DNA of 64,000 bases from Sphingobacterium sp. CZ-UAM (GCF_002000245.1 NZ_MTCM01000001.1:2315740-2379739); one strand, 5' to 3'. Shown: positions 1 through 9,875, numbered from the stretch's first letter. Notes: generated by a model not told the origin, from the letters alone. Program-made: numbers and translations.

Positions 1-1
1 A

Positions 2-484
2 TACAGCGAAGAAGACATCGTCAATACACTGGATATCCTGAAAAAGAGAGGGTTGATTTCGACCGTTATCGGTGGTGGATCCCGGGTCACCAAATATAAG
101 CACAATTTTGCCATACAGTTTCCTCTCGTGCCATCCGAACTGACTATTATTTGCCTATTACTTCTCCGTGGGCCAATGACAGCCGGTGAAATCAATTCAA
201 ATGCCGGAAGATTATACGAGTTTGAATCCTTAGGTGAAATTAATGAACAATTGGAGAAGCTTGCTCAAGAGGGCTATTTGAAAGCTCTTCCCAAACAAGC
301 CGGACACAAAGAGGTACGTTATATCCACCTGTTGGGTGAAGTCAATATGGAAACTTTTGAAAATAGCAGCAGTACAGCAAGCGGAGCAGCAGATCCGGCA
401 CTTTTGGAACGTATCGGACAACTCGAACAGGAAGTCGCTGAATTAAAACAGAAGTTTCAGGAATTGTGGGACGAACTACATTAA
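2..484 (+). CDS. DUF480 / YceH-family protein, 5' end outside window
   Basis: The reading frame is open from base 2, so the gene begins before the window. The visible part starts at YSEEDIVNTLDILKKRGL and continues with GSRVTKYKHNF, which matches the second winged-helix half of the YceH (UPF0502/DUF480) family. The C-terminus (about residues 120-160 of the visible part) is a heptad-rich coiled coil ending in ELWDELH, as is usual in the family. The family's biochemical role is unknown. It ends 3 bases before the MFS gene and is probably co-transcribed with it. The family call is from motif recognition; the missing N-terminus cannot be assessed. Confidence 0.85.
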   Translation, partial: YSEEDIVNTLDILKKRGLISTVIGGGSRVTKYKHNFAIQFPLVPSELTIICLLLLRGPMTAGEINSNAGRLYEFESLGEINEQLEKLAQEGYLKALPKQAGHKEVRYIHLLGEVNMETFENSSSTASGAADPALLERIGQLEQEVAELKQKFQELWDELH

Positions 485-487
485 TCG

Positions 488-1678
488 ATGACGAATACCA
501 CTGATTCCAAAGCAGGATTATCCCAGGCAACCTTATGGTTGATGACCATTGCTACAGGCCTGGTTGTCGCCAACAACTATTATAATCAGCCACTACTGGG
601 ACTAATTGCCAAAGACCTAGATCTTAGTGAAGCCACAGTAAGCAATTCAGCCATGTTAACACAAATTGGTTATGCCTGTGGGCTTCTATTGATTGTTCCC
701 CTGGGCGATATGTTTAAGAGAAAGAAAATGATTTTAATTGATTTTATATTCATTATTCTCTCATTGGCCGGAATGGCACTTTCCCAGTCTATTGCAGCTA
801 TCCTCAGCTTTAGTTTTTTGATCGGCTTTACATCCGTGATACCACAAGTTTTTGTACCCATGGCTGCTGAGCTTGCCCCGAAGGAGAAACAGGCTGCTGC
901 AATAGGTATGGTCATGTCAGGATTATTGATCGGTATCCTATTATCACGCGTGGTCAGCGGATTTGTCGGTTCCTACTTTGGCTGGCGTGAAATGTATTGG
1001 ATCGCCACAGTGATCATGGTCATCACAGCTATGGCCATCGCCATCAAATTACCCGAAGTTAACCCGAATTTTAAGGGTACCTATAAGGAATTGATGCTTT
1101 CGGTATGGAACTTCGCTAGGAAACAACCTGTGCTGCAGTTAGCTGCATTTCGTGGTGCGATGGGATTTGGGGCTTTTTCAGCCTTCTTTACAACCTTGGT
1201 ATTCCATATCCAGGGGCCACCATTTTTTGACGGGCCAGCTACCGCTGGTGCATTTGGCCTTGTGGGGGCCTGTGGTGCCCTTGCAGCTGCTTTTGTCAAC
1301 CGGATGACCGTATACATGGGTACAGCAAAAATTATCCGCTACGCGATAGTATTGATGCTCTTTAGCTGGCTGCTTTTTGCGTTATTCGGCAACTATTATT
1401 GGGGTCTGATCATTGGGGTGATCCTCATTGACCTGGGATTACAGTCCATGCACATCTTAAATCAGAGTGATTTCTACGCGCTCAATCTTGGCGCTAATAA
1501 TCGCCTGAACACCGTTTATATGGTCAGTTATTTTATCGGTGGTTCAACAGGCACCTTTTTTGCTGCGCAAGCATGGCAGCATTTCCAATGGCCGGGGGTT
1601 ATTGCCGTTGGCACGACATATAGCCTTTTAGCTTTGCTCGCACACTTATTATTTGATCATAAACTAAGAAAAAACTAA
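488..1678 (+). CDS. MFS transporter, NepI-like efflux family
   Basis: The 396-aa protein has about twelve hydrophobic segments. It carries the N-terminal signature ANNYYNQPLLGLIA in the first helix and the cytoplasmic loop 2-3 motif GDMFKRKKM near residue 75, both typical of proton-coupled major facilitator exporters of the NepI/DHA type. The substrate cannot be read from sequence; a drug or sugar/nucleoside exporter is likely. It begins 3 bases after the DUF480 stop and ends 1 base before the DUF72 gene, which suggests one transcript of three genes. No truncation is seen. Confidence 0.85.
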   Translation: MTNTTDSKAGLSQATLWLMTIATGLVVANNYYNQPLLGLIAKDLDLSEATVSNSAMLTQIGYACGLLLIVPLGDMFKRKKMILIDFIFIILSLAGMALSQSIAAILSFSFLIGFTSVIPQVFVPMAAELAPKEKQAAAIGMVMSGLLIGILLSRVVSGFVGSYFGWREMYWIATVIMVITAMAIAIKLPEVNPNFKGTYKELMLSVWNFARKQPVLQLAAFRGAMGFGAFSAFFTTLVFHIQGPPFFDGPATAGAFGLVGACGALAAAFVNRMTVYMGTAKIIRYAIVLMLFSWLLFALFGNYYWGLIIGVILIDLGLQSMHILNQSDFYALNLGANNRLNTVYMVSYFIGGSTGTFFAAQAWQHFQWPGVIAVGTTYSLLALLAHLLFDHKLRKN

Positions 1679-1679
1679 T

Positions 1680-2567
1680 ATGAAATTTGGCCAAGTAGAT
1701 CATCCCGAAGAGGTAGATTTCACCCTACCAGCTACTCCAAAAGAGACTTTAGCCCTTTTACAGCATTTCAAAAATAAAGAACCATTTGAAGTATATGTCG
1801 GCTGTGCAAAGTGGAACAAACAGGATCTAAAGGGTTTTTATCCAAGAGGCACAAAGGACGAACTTGTTTACTATGCCAATCAATTTAACAGCATCGAACT
1901 CAATGCCACCTTCTATAATTCACCCAGCCTGGAGCAGGTAGAAACCTGGAAGAAGAAAACTCCGGCAGATTTTAAATTCTTCCCCAAAGTTCCCCAGTCG
2001 ATCAGTCATTTTAGTCGATTGCTTAACGCAACGGATAAAGTCAAGTTATTTACAGATGCTGTTGTCCGATTTGACGAAAAATTAGGGATGGTCTTTCTGC
2101 AAATGCATGACAACTATAGCCCAAAAGACATGGCGCGGTTAAAATTATTTTTGCACGACTGGCCACAAGATGTTCCCTTAGCATTGGAAGTTCGAAATAA
2201 AGAATGGTTCTCAAAGGCTGAAGTAACGAATGAACTCTATACCTTGTTGGAGGAGACCGGTGTGACCAATGTATTGGTGGATACGGCGGGCAGAAGGGAT
2301 ATGTTGCACATGCGGATGACTACACCTGTCGCCTTTATCCGTTATGTCGGCGCCAACCATGCATCGGATTACGCGCGTCTGGATAATTGGATAGAAGTAC
2401 TAAAACTCTGGCGGGATAATGGATTACAGAAACTGTATTTCTTTATCCATCAGAATGTCGAAATTGAATCCCCCCTGCTGGCAACACACTTTATTAAGAA
2501 AATGAATGAAACATTTGATTTGAACCTTAAATATCCTAATAAAGCAACAGGCAATACCTTATTTTAA
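1680..2567 (+). CDS. DUF72 family protein (YecE-like)
   Basis: The 295-aa protein has the YVGCAKWNKQDLKGFYP start and the FNSIELNATFYNSP motif near residues 75-88, followed by VPQSISH, all characteristic of DUF72, a TIM-barrel family of unknown function. The length is normal for the Bacteroidota branch of the family. It follows the MFS stop by a single base and is the last gene of the small operon, ending just before a strong bidirectional terminator. No catalytic assignment is made. Confidence 0.85.
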   Translation: MKFGQVDHPEEVDFTLPATPKETLALLQHFKNKEPFEVYVGCAKWNKQDLKGFYPRGTKDELVYYANQFNSIELNATFYNSPSLEQVETWKKKTPADFKFFPKVPQSISHFSRLLNATDKVKLFTDAVVRFDEKLGMVFLQMHDNYSPKDMARLKLFLHDWPQDVPLALEVRNKEWFSKAEVTNELYTLLEETGVTNVLVDTAGRRDMLHMRMTTPVAFIRYVGANHASDYARLDNWIEVLKLWRDNGLQKLYFFIHQNVEIESPLLATHFIKKMNETFDLNLKYPNKATGNTLF

Positions 2568-2602
2568 CGGGGTATTCTCTTTTCCAGAATAAAACTATTC
2601 CT

Positions 2603-2645
2603 AAAAAAAGTAAGGCCTAATCCGTGGATTAGGCCTTACTTTTTA
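2603..2645. terminator. Bidirectional intrinsic terminator between DUF72 gene and eno
   Basis: A perfect 16-bp stem (2608-2623 with 2626-2641) with a 2-base loop is flanked by A- and T-rich tracts on both sides, so it can end transcripts from both convergent genes. Confidence 0.85.
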
Positions 2646-2658
2646 GGATAGGGTAAAC

Positions 2659-3966
<1,308 letters not shown>

Positions 3967-4032
3967 CTATAATTTATTTTCATTACTTAGTGTAAATAAG
4001 ACACACTCCTATCTACAGACATTTTTCACAAC

Positions 4033-4040
4033 CAAATATA
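4033..4040 (-). promoter_or_regulatory. Probable eno promoter -7 box
   Basis: TATATTTG on the minus strand fits the Bacteroidota -7 consensus TAnnTTTG and lies about 80 bases upstream of the eno start. No clear TTG -33 element is seen at the usual spacing. Confidence 0.5.
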
Positions 4041-4111
4041 ACAAAAAATGTATTTATTCCGTCATTTATTGTGAATAAAATATGACCAATCTGAATAATT
4101 GATTCTGCAAA

Positions 4112-4153
4112 TCGCATAAAAAACCCTCCACGATAGGGAGGGTTTTTATGCGA
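4112..4153 (-). terminator. Terminator downstream of carA
   Basis: A long stem (CGCATAAAAAACCCTCC paired with its complement, loop ACGATA) lies just beyond the carA stop. On the minus strand the CCCTCC/GGAGGG core is followed by a T-run. Confidence 0.8.
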
Positions 4154-4165
4154 TGCTATGTTTGC

Positions 4166-5266
4166 TTAGTTTTTGATCATTGCGACGAAATCATCAAACA
4201 GGTAACGTGAATCGTGTGGACCTGGGGATGATTCAGGGTGATATTGAACCGAGAACGCTTTTTGCCCTTTGATACGGATCCCTTCGATAGATTGGTCGTT
4301 CAAATTAACGTGCGTTATCTCCACATTTTCCGAATTTTGGATATCTTCAGCTACAACACCAAAACCATGGTTTTGTGAAGTAATTTCACAACGGTTAGCG
4401 ATAATATTTTTGACCGGGTGATTGATACCACGGTGTCCATTATGTAATTTGCTTGTGCGGATACCATTAGCCAGCGCTAAAATCTGATGACCTAAACAGA
4501 TCCCAAACATCGGCTTGTTTGCATTCAGGATAGATTTTACGGTTTCGATAGCATAATCCATTGGTGCAGGATCACCGGGGCCATTTGAAATAAAGTAACC
4601 ATCAGGATTCCATTTTTCCATTTCCTCAAATGTTGTCTTAGCCGGGAAAACTTTTGTATAAACATCACGTGCCTCAAAATTGCGCAGGATATTTTTCTTG
4701 ATCCCCAAATCCAGCACAGCTACACGTAAAGATGCATTTTCATTTCCGAAGAAATAAGGCTCAGTAGTCGTTACCTTAGAAGACAGCTCAAGACCATCCA
4801 TCGAAGGAACTTTTGCCAATTGGCTCTTTAATTCCTCAACGTCTAGTGTTTCCGAAGAAATGATTGCATTCATGGCTCCTTTATCACGGATATGTCTTAC
4901 CAATGAACGTGTATCCACATCGGAAATACCCACCAAATTTCCCTCCTCAAAGTAGCTTTGAATAGACTCATCAGCCATTTTACGGCTATAGTTGATGTTG
5001 TAGTTTTTACAAACTAGTCCCGCAATCTGAATTTGATTTGATTCGGTATCGTCCTCATCAATACCATAGTTACCAATATGGGCATTGGTTGTTACCATGA
5101 TTTGTCCAAAATAAGATGGATCTGTAAAAATCTCTTGATAACCGGTTGTTCCTGTATTGAAACAGATCTCACCAGTAGTCGTACCAATTTTACCAGCGGC
5201 TTTACCGTGATAAACTGTACCATCTTCTAAAACTAAAATTGCAGGCAATTTGCTGTAGTTGGTCAT
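4166..5266 (-). CDS. carA: Carbamoyl-phosphate synthase small subunit (glutaminase)
   Basis: The 366-aa protein is the glutamine-hydrolysing subunit of carbamoyl-phosphate synthase, feeding arginine and pyrimidine synthesis. It has the CarA N-terminal domain (LVLEDGTVYHG, TGYQEIFTDPSY) and a class I glutamine amidotransferase domain with nucleophile Cys in FGICLGHQILA and the catalytic His in VQYHPESSPGP. The large subunit gene carB is not in the window on either side. The gene is preceded by a short reading frame and an intrinsic terminator (5334-5441), which suggests attenuation control. Confidence 0.97.
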   Translation of the reverse strand: MTNYSKLPAILVLEDGTVYHGKAAGKIGTTTGEICFNTGTTGYQEIFTDPSYFGQIMVTTNAHIGNYGIDEDDTESNQIQIAGLVCKNYNINYSRKMADESIQSYFEEGNLVGISDVDTRSLVRHIRDKGAMNAIISSETLDVEELKSQLAKVPSMDGLELSSKVTTTEPYFFGNENASLRVAVLDLGIKKNILRNFEARDVYTKVFPAKTTFEEMEKWNPDGYFISNGPGDPAPMDYAIETVKSILNANKPMFGICLGHQILALANGIRTSKLHNGHRGINHPVKNIIANRCEITSQNHGFGVVAEDIQNSENVEITHVNLNDQSIEGIRIKGQKAFSVQYHPESSPGPHDSRYLFDDFVAMIKN

Positions 5267-5333
5267 TATCGATGTAATATTATAAAATGTGTATCTCTTC
5301 TGTTCTGAATCTTAAAGCCTTCCCTATTGGATA

Positions 5334-5356
5334 TAAAAAAAGCCCTCAAATGGGCT
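5334..5356 (-). terminator. Putative attenuator hairpin in carA leader
   Basis: On the minus strand a 5-bp AGCCC/GGGCT stem with a 6-base loop is followed by seven or more T residues, a compact intrinsic terminator. It lies between a 24-codon leader frame and carA. It may equally terminate the upstream DUF2752 transcript, but its position 11 bases after the leader-frame stop suggests attenuation. Confidence 0.6.
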
Positions 5357-5366
5357 AAAATATGAA

Positions 5367-5441
5367 TTAACAATGCATTACGACGATTGACAAACCGTTT
5401 CCTAAGGCACCTACCAATAAAGACTCTACTTTAATTTTCAC
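5367..5441 (-). CDS. Putative 24-codon leader peptide of carA
   Basis: On the minus strand a GTG-started frame encodes MKIKVESLLVGALGN, continuing GLSIVVMHC and a TAA stop. A -7 box (TAACTTTG, 5448-5455) lies 6 bases upstream, so the transcript probably starts at or next to the GTG and is leaderless. The stop is 11 bases from an intrinsic terminator that precedes carA. The peptide has no arginine codons, so ordinary arginine-codon attenuation is not suggested; the hydrophobic SIVVMHC end is more like a stalling peptide. This is inference from architecture; no homologue search was possible. Confidence 0.5.
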   Translation of the reverse strand: MKIKVESLLVGALGNGLSIVVMHC

Positions 5442-5447
5442 GGGAGA

Positions 5448-5455
5448 CAAAGTTA
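5448..5455 (-). promoter_or_regulatory. -7 box of carA leader transcript
   Basis: TAACTTTG on the minus strand matches TAnnTTTG. It lies immediately upstream of the 24-codon leader frame and overlaps no gene. Confidence 0.55.
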
Positions 5456-5486
5456 CGACATATCAATTAAAAGTGAAAAACATTTT

Positions 5487-5807
5487 TCAATTATTTTGCA
5501 AGGAATCAATTTGTCTTTGTCTAAACCGCCAAAAGTCTCTTAAAATCAAAAAGATGAATACAGGAAAGATTCCAAAAATCATTGGATTTGCAGACCAGGC
5601 ATAGGCCCATTCCATTTTCAGCAGCGCAATTAATGCAGTTGTCAGACCGCAACCGGGACAATCATATCCGGTCACTGCCTTCCAAAGACAAGGAATGAGG
5701 ATATGAATATCCGACAGCATATACAATACAATTGCAGCGCTAAAATATCCCATAACAATGGTATAAATCCAATGTAATCGCAGATATTTCAGCACCATAT
5801 AAGCCAT
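5487..5807 (-). CDS. DUF2752 membrane protein
   Basis: The 106-aa protein has three hydrophobic segments and the DUF2752 signature IPCLWKAVTGYDCPGCGLTTA, with the paired CPGCG cysteines near residues 50-55. Function is unknown. It overlaps the stop of the TM2-domain gene by one base (TAATG), so the two are translationally coupled. DUF2752 genes commonly pair with TM2-domain genes in Bacteroidota. The C-terminus is a basic tail (DFWRFRQRQ). Confidence 0.8.
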   Translation of the reverse strand: MAYMVLKYLRLHWIYTIVMGYFSAAIVLYMLSDIHILIPCLWKAVTGYDCPGCGLTTALIALLKMEWAYAWSANPMIFGIFPVFIFLILRDFWRFRQRQIDSLQNN

Positions 5808-6160
5808 TAATTATTATTTACGGGACTTTTGATGTATTGACCATCTTTATCCTTATACCTTCCAACAATGATCATAATCAGATCGATAAGCGACCAGATT
5901 CCACATCCACCCAAAGTAATCAATTGCAGAATAGCTGTTCCGATCTGCCCTAGATAGAAGCGATGTCCTCCGAAAGGCCCCAGAAACAAACAAAATAACA
6001 AAGCGGGCAACCAACGATCATCCTGAATACTACGGTTCTGTTGGAAAGGTTGATTCGCATAGAATATAGGTTGTTTAACACCACAGAGCGGGCAGACCTC
6101 AGCTTTAACGTTAATTAGCTGACCACATTCCACGCAATATTTTTCGTCTTCTGATTTCAT
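5807..6160 (-). CDS. Zinc-ribbon plus TM2-domain protein
   Basis: The 117-aa protein begins with a four-cysteine zinc ribbon (YCVECGQ, then VCPLCGVKQP) followed by the TM2 domain: LPALLFCLFLGPFGGHRFYLGQ, then LQLITLGGCGIWSLIDLIMI. TM2 domains are two-helix membrane modules with a DRF-like turn and no established bacterial function. It is the first gene of a pair with DUF2752. The 496 bases upstream contain no other gene and probably hold its promoter. Confidence 0.85.
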   Translation of the reverse strand: MKSEDEKYCVECGQLINVKAEVCPLCGVKQPIFYANQPFQQNRSIQDDRWLPALLFCLFLGPFGGHRFYLGQIGTAILQLITLGGCGIWSLIDLIMIIVGRYKDKDGQYIKSPVNNN

Positions 6161-6407
6161 TTAGATTTTTTTGGCGATGGAACTAAAAACCAATATCCAC
6201 CAGGGTTTAAATAATAGGTTGAAATTAATAAAAAAACTTAAAAAACAAATTATATCCAACGCCTTATTACATACTGCGAATGGAGAATGATCTATTACTG
6301 CAATAACTGCGTTCTTTTTGTTACATAAGCGCAGCTTTTTCCTTTATTTTTTTTTCAACAAGCCAGAAACAATTAGTGACCAACTTTAGCCTTTCCACAT
6401 TACTTGC

Positions 6408-6476
6408 TCAGTGATTGTTCAGTGATCACTCAGTGCAGACTGAATAAACAGTGAATGAGAACTGAATAATCACTGA
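6408..6476. repeat. TCAGTGA heptamer cluster
   Basis: TCAGTGA occurs at 6408-6414 and 6419-6425, TCAGTGC at 6430-6436, and the inverse TCACTGA at 6470-6476. ACTGAATAA occurs twice between them. The 11-base phasing places copies on one face of the helix. Confidence 0.6.
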
Positions 6477-6595
6477 TTGAAAATTGTGTTTAGGTTGAAG
6501 TTGGTATTTGAATGTATCAGTTTTAATGCTTACCTTAATTCTTTATTATCAGCCAATTTGAGCAATTATCAAAAAGGGGATATTAACCACCATTC

Positions 6596-6646
6596 ATATA
6601 AACAGGAAAGGCGCTTCATGACATGAAGCGCCTTTCCTGTTTATAT
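6596..6646 (-). terminator. Long hairpin terminator downstream of obg
   Basis: A perfect 24-bp stem (6596-6619 with 6623-6646) with a 3-base loop lies 11 bases past the obg stop. The T-tract is short, so it could also stabilise the mRNA 3' end. Confidence 0.7.
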
Positions 6647-6656
6647 TTTCCAACTC

Positions 6657-7655
6657 TTACGAGTTTATTGCTTTCCAGATCATATCTTTCAAAGGCAGAA
6701 TATTTTTACCGGTGACGGATGAGATGAAAATATGTGGAAGCCCCTCAGGAAGCTGCTGTTCCATTTCCTTCTCTAATTCATCATCGAGCATATCAGACTT
6801 TGTAATCGCCAATAACTTGGGTTTATCTGCTAGCTCTGGATTATATGCTGTTAATTCATTCAGCAAAATGCCATACTCTTCCGCTATCGTCCGGTCTGTA
6901 TCGGCAGGTACCATAAAGAGCAGGACAGAATTTCTTTCGATGTGTCGTAAGAAGCGATAGCCAAGCCCCTTCCCTTCGGAGGCGCCTTCAATAATACCCG
7001 GAATATCAGCCATTACAAAGGAACGATTATCGCGGTAACTTACCATACCGAGATTAGGCACCAACGTGGTAAATGGATAGTTGGCAATCTCCGGTTTTGC
7101 TGCTGAGACTACGGATAATAAAGTTGATTTACCTGCATTTGGGAAACCTACCAAACCGACATCCGCCAGTACCTTGAGTTCGAGAATAATCCATTGCTCT
7201 TTACCCGGCATTCCTGATTGTGCAAATCGAGGAGTCTGTTGGGTCGCCGATTTGAAATGCCAGTTACCAAGACCGCCTTTCCCTCCGGGAACCAAGATCT
7301 TGGTTTCGCCATCCTCGGTAATATCAAACAAGACCTCTCCAGTTTCGGCATCTTTGGCAATAGTACCCAGTGGCACTTCCAATATTTCATCATGGCCAGT
7401 TGCACCAGTCCGTAGCGAACTGCCACCTGATTCACCATTGGAAGCAATGATATGTTTACGGTACTTCAAATGGAGTAAAGTCCAAATATTCGTTGTTCCT
7501 TTTAGGATGATATGACCACCGCGGCCACCGTCCCCGCCATCGGGTCCTCCTTTAGCTGTGTGCTTGTCCCGATGCAAATGAGCCGAACCTGCCCCGCCAT
7601 GTCCCGAACGACAACACACTTTCACATAATCAACAAAATTCGATCCTTGCGCCAT
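6657..7655 (-). CDS. obg: Obg-family GTPase
   Basis: The 332-aa protein has the glycine-rich Obg fold at the N-terminus ([30 protein letters not shown]) and a GTPase domain with G1 GFPNAGKST near residue 167, G3 DIPGIIEGA and G4 TKSD. Obg proteins bind the large ribosomal subunit and act in ribosome assembly and stress control. The C-terminal OCT extension found in some members is absent, as is usual in Bacteroidota. It lies 38 bases downstream of adk and is probably co-transcribed with it. Confidence 0.96.
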   Translation of the reverse strand: MAQGSNFVDYVKVCCRSGHGGAGSAHLHRDKHTAKGGPDGGDGGRGGHIILKGTTNIWTLLHLKYRKHIIASNGESGGSSLRTGATGHDEILEVPLGTIAKDAETGEVLFDITEDGETKILVPGGKGGLGNWHFKSATQQTPRFAQSGMPGKEQWIILELKVLADVGLVGFPNAGKSTLLSVVSAAKPEIANYPFTTLVPNLGMVSYRDNRSFVMADIPGIIEGASEGKGLGYRFLRHIERNSVLLFMVPADTDRTIAEEYGILLNELTAYNPELADKPKLLAITKSDMLDDELEKEMEQQLPEGLPHIFISSVTGKNILPLKDMIWKAINS

Positions 7656-7693
7656 TACAATATATTACAGTCTAAAAAAAGTATGTATTTCAA

Positions 7694-8263
7694 TTAATAA
7701 TTATCGATAATATCCGTTAGGTTTTTGAAAATTGTATCGATATCACCGATTCCATCCACCTTGGATAATTTACCTTGTGCTTCATAATAAGGCAACACAT
7801 GAATTGTTTTTGTAAAATACTCATCAATGCGTTTTACCAATTTATCAGCATCATCGTCTGAACGGCCAGAGATCTCTCTACGTTTAGCGATGCGCGCTTT
7901 CAATTCGTCTTCATTTACATCCAGTGCGATTACAACTGAGATTGACGTGTTGATACCTTCCAAAAAAGCATCCAATGCCTCAGCTTGAGCAACAGTACGT
8001 GGAAATCCGTCAAAAATAAATCCTTTTGCATCAGGATTCTTTTTCACTTCCTCTTCCAGCATTGCTATCGTAATCGAATCTGGCACTAAATTTCCCTCAG
8101 CAATAATCTGGCTTACTTGTTGACCAAGTGGCGTTTGACCTTTAATATGTGCTCTAAAAATATCACCAGTTGAAATATGGATCAATTGATATTTTTCAAT
8201 AAGCTTTGCAGATTGAGTTCCCTTACCTGCACCCGGAGGGCCAAATATTACAAGGTTTAGCAT
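7694..8263 (-). CDS. adk: Adenylate kinase
   Basis: The 189-aa enzyme interconverts ATP plus AMP with two ADP. The P-loop GPPGAGKGTQ is at residues 8-17, the AMP-binding signature FIFDGFPRTVAQAEAL is near residue 80, and R-rich segments close the active site. At 189 aa it is the short form with a reduced lid that lacks the zinc cysteines. It precedes obg in the same direction. Confidence 0.97.
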   Translation of the reverse strand: MLNLVIFGPPGAGKGTQSAKLIEKYQLIHISTGDIFRAHIKGQTPLGQQVSQIIAEGNLVPDSITIAMLEEEVKKNPDAKGFIFDGFPRTVAQAEALDAFLEGINTSISVVIALDVNEDELKARIAKRREISGRSDDDADKLVKRIDEYFTKTIHVLPYYEAQGKLSKVDGIGDIDTIFKNLTDIIDNY

Positions 8264-8298
8264 AGTTTTATTTAAGAAATTAAAACGAGTTAAAAAAT

Positions 8299-8331
8299 AA
8301 AAGCCTAATCACAGATGATGACTAGGCTTTT
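8299..8331 (-). terminator. Terminator of first tRNA-Arg gene
   Basis: A nine-pair stem (AAAAGCCTA / TAGGCTTTT) lies 7 bases beyond the 3' end of the tRNA, with a T-tract on the minus strand. Confidence 0.7.
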
Positions 8332-8337
8332 CAGTCG

Positions 8338-8411
8338 TGCGCTCCAAGGGAGTCGAACCCCTAACCTTCTGATCCGTAGTCAGATGCTCTATCCAATTGA
8401 GCTAGGAGCGC
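8338..8411 (-). tRNA. tRNA-Arg (anticodon ACG), copy 1
   Basis: A complete cloverleaf reads on the minus strand. The acceptor GCGCTCC pairs perfectly with GGAGCGC, the anticodon loop is CTACGGA (anticodon ACG), the T-loop is TTCGACT, and the discriminator is A. CCA is not encoded. It is the best-paired of the three tandem copies. Confidence 0.95.
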
Positions 8412-8553
8412 ATTAAACCATTACATTTAGAACTCTGTCCCATTTGTTTTGGTGACGCAAATATAGTCAGAATTCATTTTTTTACAAATTTTTTTTCAAA
8501 AAGAAGTTTCCACAGCCCTCAATATCCTCCCCTTACTCCACCTTTTTTTATAA

Positions 8554-8582
8554 AAAAAGCCAATCTTTACGATTGGCTTTTT
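8554..8582 (-). terminator. Terminator after tRNA-Arg copies 2 and 3
   Basis: A perfect 12-bp stem (AAAAAGCCAATC with its complement) and a TTTAC loop lie immediately downstream of tRNA copy 2 on the minus strand, with a T-run. Confidence 0.8.
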
Positions 8583-8583
8583 G

Positions 8584-8657
<74 letters not shown>

Positions 8658-8688
8658 CTCTTTTTAAGTATACAGAGACTGTATATGG

Positions 8689-8762
8689 TGCGCGCCAAGG
8701 GAGTCGAACCCCTAACCTTCTGATCCGTAGTCAGATGCTCTATCCAATTGAGCTAGGAGCGC
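8689..8762 (-). tRNA. tRNA-Arg (anticodon ACG), copy 3, mismatched acceptor
   Basis: The body is identical to copy 1, but the 3' acceptor strand reads GGCGCGC instead of GGAGCGC, which gives a U-C mismatch at acceptor pair 5. Function may be reduced. It is first in transcription order and is separated from copy 2 by about 30 bases with no terminator. Confidence 0.85.
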
Positions 8763-8936
8763 TGGGCTTCCAAAACAAATCCGTATCCTTTTCCGTTTTG
8801 GTGATGCAAATATCGACATATTTATGGATTTAACAAACATTTTTTCTCTTTTTTTAACTTTATGAAACAACATTTCGTTTATCTCGTTGATAATATTATA
8901 TTTAAAATATCAACTTTTTTTTTCAGACACTGACAA

Positions 8937-9776
8937 ATGTTATTATTCATGAGCAAAAGAGAATTAAAACTCAGCAAAATCCGTATTGGAGACATCAGCA
9001 TCTCGTATTATATCCGCCCCAGCAAATCATACCCTGCCCCTAAAACCGTCCTATTTATCCATGGGTTCCCTTTCAACAAAAACACCTGGAAGCAACAATT
9101 GCTGGATCTTGACGAAGAATACACTGGGATTGCCATCGATGTGAGGGGACATGGCCTGAGTACCAATGGGCATGGCTTCTTTTCCGTAGATGTGTTTGCA
9201 AAAGATCTTGTTGAATTTATCCGGAAATTGGATCTCAATCATGTTGTGCTCTGCGGCATCTCTATGGGGGGCTATATTGCCCTGCGCACCTATGAGCTGA
9301 TCGGCCAACAGTTAGCAGGTTTGGTTTTATGTGACACCAACTCCCTTGCGGATGACAACAAAGCCAAACAAAAACGCTTTGATTCCATACAGGCATTACT
9401 TAAATATGGGCGGAGACCATTTGCGATCGGTTTTACGGAAAATGTATTTTACGAGAAAACGATCCAGGAAAATCCGGAGGCTGTTGAACTAATCAAAAGT
9501 TGTATTCGCCGGAATGAGCTTTCCAGCATCTGTGCGACACAACTTGCGCTCGCTTCCCGTACCGACACGACACATTCCCTAAGAACAATTATTATCCCGG
9601 CCCTGGTGGTGAAAGGGAAGCACGATAAATTAATGAGCGAGGAGCAGACAAATATTCTTATTGAAAACATCCCCGATGTTAGATTCATGGAGTTTGAAGA
9701 GTCGGGACATTTGCCAAATCTTGAGGAACCCGAAAAGTTCAACAGGGTATTGAATGAATTTTTGGCCAGTACCTAA
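8937..9776 (+). CDS. Alpha/beta hydrolase
   Basis: The 279-aa protein is a typical alpha/beta-hydrolase. It has the oxyanion segment FIHGFPFNK near residue 42, the nucleophile elbow GISMGG near residue 105, an acid in KHDKL and the catalytic His in ESGHLPNLEEP near the C-terminus. There is no signal peptide, so it is cytoplasmic. The substrate is unknown; esterase or haloperoxidase-like members share this layout. Translation could also begin at the second Met (8949), giving MSKRELKLSK. Confidence 0.85.
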   Translation: MLLFMSKRELKLSKIRIGDISISYYIRPSKSYPAPKTVLFIHGFPFNKNTWKQQLLDLDEEYTGIAIDVRGHGLSTNGHGFFSVDVFAKDLVEFIRKLDLNHVVLCGISMGGYIALRTYELIGQQLAGLVLCDTNSLADDNKAKQKRFDSIQALLKYGRRPFAIGFTENVFYEKTIQENPEAVELIKSCIRRNELSSICATQLALASRTDTTHSLRTIIIPALVVKGKHDKLMSEEQTNILIENIPDVRFMEFEESGHLPNLEEPEKFNRVLNEFLAST

Positions 9777-9792
9777 CGATGCACTCCCAGGA

Positions 9793-9819
9793 TAGCGCTA
9801 TATACTCAGGGTAGCGCTA
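9793..9819. repeat. Duplicated TAGCGCTA palindrome
   Basis: The palindromic octamer TAGCGCTA occurs at 9793-9800 and again at 9812-9819 inside a longer near-repeat (AGGRTAGCGCTATA), 16 bases after the hydrolase stop. Confidence 0.5.
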
Positions 9820-9842
9820 TAGATTAAAAATAGTTCGGAAAT

Positions 9843-9875
9843 AAAAAAAGCCACATGAGTGGCTTTATTTCTTTT
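9843..9875. terminator. Bidirectional terminator between hydrolase and PUR-like gene
   Basis: The stem AAAGCCAC/GTGGCTTT with a 4-base loop is flanked by an A-run on one side and a T-rich tract on the other, between two convergent genes. Confidence 0.75.

Larger units (their letters stand above)
6161..6656. other. Intergenic region with TCAGTGA repeat cluster and long hairpin
   Basis: No credible gene is seen. The region contains a cluster of TCAGTGA heptamers at 6408, 6419 and 6430 (exact 11-base spacing) with an inverted copy at 6470, and a 24-bp perfect hairpin next to obg. Confidence 0.6.
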
